Assembly: GCA_021156385.1 (NCBI GenBank) | Contig: JAJNDL010000012.1 | Location: 1 to 11,298 of the forward strand | Source: Moraxellaceae bacterium | Lineage (GTDB): Bacteria; Pseudomonadota; Gammaproteobacteria; Pseudomonadales; Moraxellaceae | Length of the DNA: 11,298 nucleotides | Reading direction: 5' to 3' | Shown: in pieces, positions 7,740 through 11,298 of the stretch | How positions within the stretch are numbered: the first letter of the stretch is position 1 | Layout of the letters: each line of letters opens with the position of its first letter | Translations under genes and position numbers: made by a program | Notes under the pieces: generated by a model | Databases searched by the model: none | What the model saw: only the letters and a program-made list of their open reading frames with translations | What the model was told of the DNA's origin: nothing

Positions 7740-7769
7740 ATTATTGAAGATGCGGAGCGCCGCCGCAAA
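7740..7769 (-). promoter_or_regulatory. Candidate promoter for the rnfB-like gene
   Basis: On the minus strand AATAAT (7745-7740, five of six bases of a -10 box) lies 18 bases after TTTGCG (7769-7764, a poor -35). It is the only AT-rich spot in the divergent region between rnfB and the amidase gene. The weak -35 makes this tentative. Confidence 0.33.
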
Positions 7770-7865
7770 GCGGGAACGGCGGCCGGACACCGGTTTCGTG
7801 CCGACTGGCCCGGAAACCTGCGCCGAAAGGCCAGGACAGGGCGCATTTCTGGCCGCCGGGGTGGC

Positions 7866-7893
7866 TTGTGCACCGGTATGCCATGGGCAGAAT
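7866..7893 (+). promoter_or_regulatory. Weak candidate promoter for the amidase gene
   Basis: TTGTGC (7866-7871) and CAGAAT (7888-7893) are separated by 16 bases and lie about 25 bases before the amidase ATG. They match three and four of six consensus bases. The position is reasonable but the match is weak. Confidence 0.2.
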
Positions 7894-7918
7894 CGGAGCA
7901 TCCACCGGAAGGCCCGCC

Positions 7919-9403
7919 ATGACACAACAAGAATCCATCGCCCGCGACGCCGGGCGCAAGCTGCACCTCCTTACCGCCTCCGCCACCGCCCTGGCCGCCG
8001 GCATCCGCCGTGGCGACTATTCGGCGCGCGAAGTCGTCGAGGCGCATGTCGAGCACCTGGAGCAGGTCAACCCGACCCTCAACGCCATCGTCATGACTCG
8101 CTTCTTCGAGGCCCGCGCCGAGGCCGACCGTGCCGACGCGCAGCTCGCCGCCGCGCGTGCCGGCAACTGCGTCGAGTCGTTGCCGCCGCTGCTCGGCGTG
8201 CCCTGCACCATCAAGGAAAACTTCGAGCTCGAAGGCACGCCGCAGGCCTCCGGCCTGGTCTCGCGCAAGCACATCGTCAACGACAGCGACTGCATCACCG
8301 TGGCGCGCTTGCGCGCCGCGGGTGCCATCCCGCTCGGCGTTTCCAACACCTCCGAACTCTGCATGTGGATGGAGAGCTACAACGAGGTCTACGGCCGCAC
8401 CAACAATCCCTACGACGCCGCGCGCATCGTCGGCGGCTCCACGGGCGGCGAGGGTGCCATCATCGGCGCCGGCGCCTCGCCTTTCGGCCTGGGGGCCGAC
8501 GTCGGCGGCTCCATCCGCATGCCGGCCTTCTTCAACGGCGTGTTCGGCCACAAGTGCTCGCCACGCCTGGTGCCCAACGAGGGCCAGTACCCGGGGCCGC
8601 AGGGCCGCGTCGACGACTTCCTCTCCACCGGCCCGCTCTGCCGGCGCGCCGAGGACCTCGAGCCGCTGCTGCGCATCCTCGGCGGCCCCAATGCGGAAAA
8701 AATGAAGAAGCCGGCCGAGGTCGACATCGCATCATTGCGCGTGCTGACACTGCTGCCCGACCGCGGCCCACGCGCGAAGAAGGACATGCGCGAGGCGCAG
8801 GCGCGCGCCGTGCAAGCCCTGCGCGAAGCCGGCGCCCGCGTCGAACCCATCGACCTGCCGCTGCTCGACCGGGGCTTCGACATCTGGTCCTCCATGCTGG
8901 CCGAGGCGGGCGGCCCGAGCTTTGCGGAGATGATGTTCGGCACACGCAGCCCGGTACGCGCCATGGCCGAGCTCGGCCGCGTGCTCACCGGCCGCTCGCC
9001 GCACACGCTGCCGCTGGTGATCCTCGCCATGCTGGAGAAGGTGCCGGAACTCGCGCCGGGCCGCGCGAAGAAGTTCGTCGCGCAGGGCCACGCCCTGAAG
9101 CAGCAGCTCGAGGAGGCGCTGGGCGACGACGGCGTGCTGGTGACGCTGCCGTATACGGAAGTCGCGCCCAGGCACGGCCGGCCGCTGCTCCCGCCCTTCA
9201 ACTGGGTGCGCTGCGCCATCTTCAACGCCATGAGCGTGCCCAGCACCGCCGTGCCCATGGGCCTGAACGCGCAGGGCCTGCCGCTCGGCGTGCAGATCGT
9301 GGCGGCGCAGGACCAGGACCATCTCTCGCTGGCCTGCGCGCTGGAGCTGGAAAAGCGCATCGGCGGCTGGGTGCCGCCCTGGACGCAGCCGCTGCACCGC
9401 TGA
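7919..9403 (+). CDS. Amidase-signature enzyme, fatty-acid-amide-hydrolase-like
   Basis: This 494-residue protein belongs to the amidase signature family, which cleaves C-N (and sometimes ester) bonds with a Ser-cisSer-Lys triad. The lysine is K99 in CTIKEN, the bridging serine S174 in GGSTGGEG, and the nucleophile S198 in [10 protein letters not shown]. The spacings of 75 and 24 residues equal those of the triad in animal fatty acid amide hydrolase (K142, S217, S241), and the surrounding GxSPxGLGxDxGGSIR run also resembles that enzyme more than GatA. This suggests a hydrophobic amide or ester substrate, but the substrate is inference. It is not GatA by context: no gatB or gatC is nearby. No convincing signal peptide or membrane helix is seen. 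The ATG at 7919 was chosen because GGAAGG (7907-7912) precedes it by six bases; a GTG at 7868 would add 17 residues without a ribosome site. It is divergent from the rnfB-like gene and 143 bases upstream of a hydrolase on the same strand. Confidence 0.94.
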   Translation: MTQQESIARDAGRKLHLLTASATALAAGIRRGDYSAREVVEAHVEHLEQVNPTLNAIVMTRFFEARAEADRADAQLAAARAGNCVESLPPLLGVPCTIKENFELEGTPQASGLVSRKHIVNDSDCITVARLRAAGAIPLGVSNTSELCMWMESYNEVYGRTNNPYDAARIVGGSTGGEGAIIGAGASPFGLGADVGGSIRMPAFFNGVFGHKCSPRLVPNEGQYPGPQGRVDDFLSTGPLCRRAEDLEPLLRILGGPNAEKMKKPAEVDIASLRVLTLLPDRGPRAKKDMREAQARAVQALREAGARVEPIDLPLLDRGFDIWSSMLAEAGGPSFAEMMFGTRSPVRAMAELGRVLTGRSPHTLPLVILAMLEKVPELAPGRAKKFVAQGHALKQQLEEALGDDGVLVTLPYTEVAPRHGRPLLPPFNWVRCAIFNAMSVPSTAVPMGLNAQGLPLGVQIVAAQDQDHLSLACALELEKRIGGWVPPWTQPLHR

Positions 9404-9404
9404 A

Positions 9405-9449
9405 TCATTGCGCGGGGCAGGGCGCTGCCGCCGCGCTGGCCTGCAATGA
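9405..9449 (+). other. Long imperfect hairpin after the amidase gene
   Basis: TCATTGC (9405-9411) pairs with GCAATGA (9443-9449). Inside, GCGG (9412-9415) can pair with CCGC (9431-9434), and GGCAG (9416-9420) with CTGCC (9425-9429) around a GGCG loop; one base and an eight-base bulge interrupt the right side. It starts two bases past the amidase stop codon. No T-run follows, so it may be a Rho-dependent or processing structure, or a 3' end stabiliser, rather than a classical terminator. Confidence 0.45.
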
Positions 9450-9536
9450 CGAAAGCCTGTCCCCCGCATGCCGTTCCCGGGCACGGGCTTTCCGCTACGA
9501 TCACGGCATCCGACCAGAAAGCAGGCCACACGACAC

Positions 9537-9540
9537 GGAG
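9537..9540 (+). promoter_or_regulatory. Ribosome binding site fixing the second hydrolase start
   Basis: GGAG lies six bases before the ATG at 9547. The reading frame stays open far upstream, across the amidase gene in another frame, so this site is what identifies the true start. A TACGAT at 9496-9501 could be a -10 box for a separate promoter, but no good -35 accompanies it. Confidence 0.7.
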
Positions 9541-9546
9541 CACTGC

Positions 9547-10482
9547 ATGACCTCTTCCCAGAAGATCCTCCACGAAATCCCCGTGCGCAGCGGCCACGCC
9601 AGAGTCGGCGAGATCGAGCTCTGCTACGAGGACTGGGGCGACGAGAACGCGCCGCCCTACCTGCTCATCATGGGTCTCTCCGCGCAGATGCTGCTCTGGC
9701 CCGACGAGTTCTGCCGCCTGCTGGTGCAGCAGGGCTACCGCGTCATCCGCTTCGACAACCGCGACATCGGCCTTTCCACCAAGCTCAAGGTGAAAAGCCC
9801 GAAGATGAACGAGATGGTGCGCATGGCGCGCTTCGCGCTCGGCCTGCAAAGCCCGGCGGCCTACACGCTCTACGACATGGCGGACGATGTCGTCGGCCTG
9901 CTCGACCACCTCGGCATCCGGCAGGCGCATGTCGCCGGCGCCAGCATGGGCGGCATGATCGCGCAGATCCTGGCCGGCAAGTATCCGCAGCGCGTGCGCT
10001 CACTGGCCGTGATCTTCTCCAGCACCAACCAGGCCCTGCTGCCGCCGCCGGCGCGCGAGGCGCTGGCGCCGCTGCAGAAGGGACCGGGCAAGGATGCGAC
10101 GCACGAGCAGCTCATCGAGCACAGCATGAAGCTGATGCGCATCATCGGCAGCCCGGCCTATCCCGTTCCCGACGACGAGGCGCGCGCCTTTGCGAAGCGC
10201 CTGTTCGAGCGCGCCTATCATCCGGCCGGCGTGAAGCGGCAGTTCACCGCCATCATGAGCTCGGGCAGCCTGCGTCCGCTGGCGAAGCGCATCAAGGTGC
10301 CGACCGTGGTCATCCACGGCAAGGAAGACAAGCTGGTGCGTCCGGCCTGCGGCCGCGCCGTGGCCCGCGCCATCAAGGGCTCGCGCCTGCACCTCATTCC
10401 GGGCATGGGGCACGACCTGCCGCCGCAGCTCGTCCCGCAGCTCGCTTCCCTGCTGGACGACAATGCGCGCCGAGCATGCTGA
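9547..10482 (+). CDS. Alpha/beta hydrolase (RdmC/pimeloyl-ester-esterase-like)
   Basis: This 311-residue protein has the alpha/beta-hydrolase signatures in order. A LLIMGLSAQ oxyanion-loop region is at ~39-47, RFDNRDIGLS at 68-77, and the nucleophile elbow GASMGG places S133. The acid is probably D261 in HGKEDKLV, and the base H289 in GMGHDLP. RFDNRDIGLS followed by a variable lid and GASMGG is typical of the group containing aclacinomycin methylesterase RdmC and many uncharacterised carboxylesterases. The substrate is not predictable; no acyl-carrier or antibiotic genes are nearby. It shares only the fold and general motifs with the hydrolase at 6051-6884, so the two are not recent duplicates. 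No signal peptide is seen. It follows the amidase by 143 bases, with a hairpin in the gap, and is ended by a strong intrinsic terminator, so it may be transcribed with the amidase or alone. Confidence 0.94.
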   Translation: MTSSQKILHEIPVRSGHARVGEIELCYEDWGDENAPPYLLIMGLSAQMLLWPDEFCRLLVQQGYRVIRFDNRDIGLSTKLKVKSPKMNEMVRMARFALGLQSPAAYTLYDMADDVVGLLDHLGIRQAHVAGASMGGMIAQILAGKYPQRVRSLAVIFSSTNQALLPPPAREALAPLQKGPGKDATHEQLIEHSMKLMRIIGSPAYPVPDDEARAFAKRLFERAYHPAGVKRQFTAIMSSGSLRPLAKRIKVPTVVIHGKEDKLVRPACGRAVARAIKGSRLHLIPGMGHDLPPQLVPQLASLLDDNARRAC

Positions 10483-10501
10483 ACTCCGGTAAAACGGCAA
10501 T

Positions 10502-10523
10502 GGCACCTGCGGGTGCCTTTTTT
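10502..10523 (+). terminator. Intrinsic terminator after the second hydrolase
   Basis: The six-base stem GGCACC/GGTGCC with a TGCG loop is followed directly by six T. It lies 20 bases past the hydrolase stop and separates that unit from the aldolase-family gene. Confidence 0.9.
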
Positions 10524-10558
10524 CTGCCACGCATCACGCAACGTTCGAGGGAACCGAC

Positions 10559-11298
10559 ATGACCGCCATTCCGTCGCTGCAAGGCCAAGTCTCGCGGGAA
10601 GAGTGGGAAGCGCGCGTCAATCTCGCCGCCGCCTACCGCCTGATCGCGCTCTACGGCTGGGACGACCTCATCTTCACGCACGTCTCCGCGCGCGTGCCGG
10701 GGCCGGAGCATCATTTCCTGATCAATCCCTACGGCATGATGTTCGAGGAAATCACCGCTTCCTCGCTGGTGAAGGTGGACCTCGAGGGCCGCAAGGTCTC
10801 GGACTCGCCCTTCGACATCAATCCCGCCGGCTTCACCATCCACAGCGCCATCCACGCCGCCCGCGAGGACGCGCTCTGCGTCATGCACACGCACTCCATC
10901 AACGGCGTCGCCGTCTCCGCACAGAAAGCGGGGCTGCTGCCGCTGTCGCAGCAGGCCACGGTGGTGCTGGCCTCGCTGGGCTACCACGACTACGAGGGCA
11001 TTGCGCTGCGCGACGACGAGAAGCCGCGCCTGGTGCGCGACCTCGCCGACAACAACTTCTTCATGCTGCGCAACCATGGCCTGCTCACGGTGGGCGCTTC
11101 GCCGGCCGAGGCCTTCCTCAACATGTACGTGTTCGAGGCCGCCTGCATGATCCAGGTGCGCGCGCAGGCCGGCGGCGGCGAGCTCGTGCACGTGCATCCG
11201 CAGATCGTGGCCGGCGTGAAGGCCGCCGTGCAGCAGGTGCTGCGCGGCATGGGCGGGCAGCTCGCCTGGCCGGGACTGCTGCGCAAGCTGGACCGGCG
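10559..11298 (+). CDS. Class II aldolase/adducin-family protein (3'-partial)
   Basis: The frame runs from an ATG at 10559, seven bases after GAGGG, to the window end (246 codons seen, no stop). The fold is that of fuculose-1-phosphate aldolase and ribulose-5-phosphate 4-epimerase, which bind a divalent metal through three histidines. Here these are H110 and H112 of MHTHS and H173 of RNHG. The acid/base glutamate of fuculose aldolase (E73, in PSSEWRFH) aligns with G91 in NPAGFTIH, so classical aldolase chemistry is doubtful. The NPAGFTIHSAIHAAR and QKAGLLPLSQ segments are typical, as I recall, of an abundant bacterial adducin-like subfamily of unassigned function, usually about 250 residues, so little of the protein should be missing. 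A strong terminator precedes it, so it likely starts its own transcript; I see no clear promoter in the remaining 35 bases. Confidence 0.9.
   Translation, partial: MTAIPSLQGQVSREEWEARVNLAAAYRLIALYGWDDLIFTHVSARVPGPEHHFLINPYGMMFEEITASSLVKVDLEGRKVSDSPFDINPAGFTIHSAIHAAREDALCVMHTHSINGVAVSAQKAGLLPLSQQATVVLASLGYHDYEGIALRDDEKPRLVRDLADNNFFMLRNHGLLTVGASPAEAFLNMYVFEAACMIQVRAQAGGGELVHVHPQIVAGVKAAVQQVLRGMGGQLAWPGLLRKLDR

Noticed and set aside
7712..8551. Extension of the rnfB frame upstream of 7711.
   Set aside because: The extra sequence lies antisense to the amidase gene, has no membrane helix and looks like shadow coding; the conserved domain begins just after the ATG at 7711.
8410..9930. Long minus-strand open frame opposite the amidase and second hydrolase.
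   Set aside because: Ser/Arg/Pro-rich, no recognisable domain, and fully antisense to two genes with intact catalytic motifs.

Overview
The window looks like a chromosomal segment of a high-GC Gram-negative proteobacterium, most likely gamma- or betaproteobacterial. The evidence is an outer-membrane protein with an OmpA-type peptidoglycan-binding domain, an Nth endonuclease III, and a soluble RnfB-type ferredoxin of the kind found near nth in xanthomonads and betaproteobacteria. Third codon positions are strongly G/C-biased throughout, which also produces many long open shadow frames. No mobile element, tRNA, rRNA or CRISPR array is visible. The exact taxon cannot be read from the sequence.

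Layout, left to right. (1) Positions 2-4081 (+) hold the 3' part of a very large envelope protein: the end of an OmpA-like domain, Ig-like domains, a long predicted beta-barrel, an Ala/Pro-rich linker with a poly-Ala run, and a highly charged helical tail. (2) A gene-free stretch, 4082-4279, separates it from the convergent nth gene (4280-4915, -). (3) nth is divergent from a + strand pair: an SDR oxidoreductase (5166-5963) and an alpha/beta hydrolase (6051-6884). The 250-base divergent region has a candidate nth promoter and several inverted repeats. (4) A bidirectional hairpin terminator (6902-6929) separates the hydrolase from the convergent rnfB-like gene (6947-7711, -). (5) Divergent from rnfB are an amidase-signature enzyme (7919-9403), a second alpha/beta hydrolase (9547-10482), a clear terminator (10502-10523), and a class II aldolase/adducin-family gene (10559 onward) cut by the window end.

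How the genes may work together. On the minus strand rnfB would precede nth, which matches the known rnfB-nth neighbourhood, but about 2 kb carrying the oppositely oriented SDR/hydrolase pair lies between them. The SDR, two alpha/beta hydrolases, fatty-acid-amide-hydrolase-like amidase and aldolase-fold protein suggest breakdown or remodelling of esters, amides and carbonyl compounds. No shared substrate can be named from sequence alone, and the terminators show they are not one operon.

The points most worth a second look are the architecture of the first protein, the orphan soluble RnfB split from nth, and two enzymes with a changed family residue (SDR Asn to Met; aldolase-fold Glu to Gly). 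I do not see a clearly new multi-gene system.
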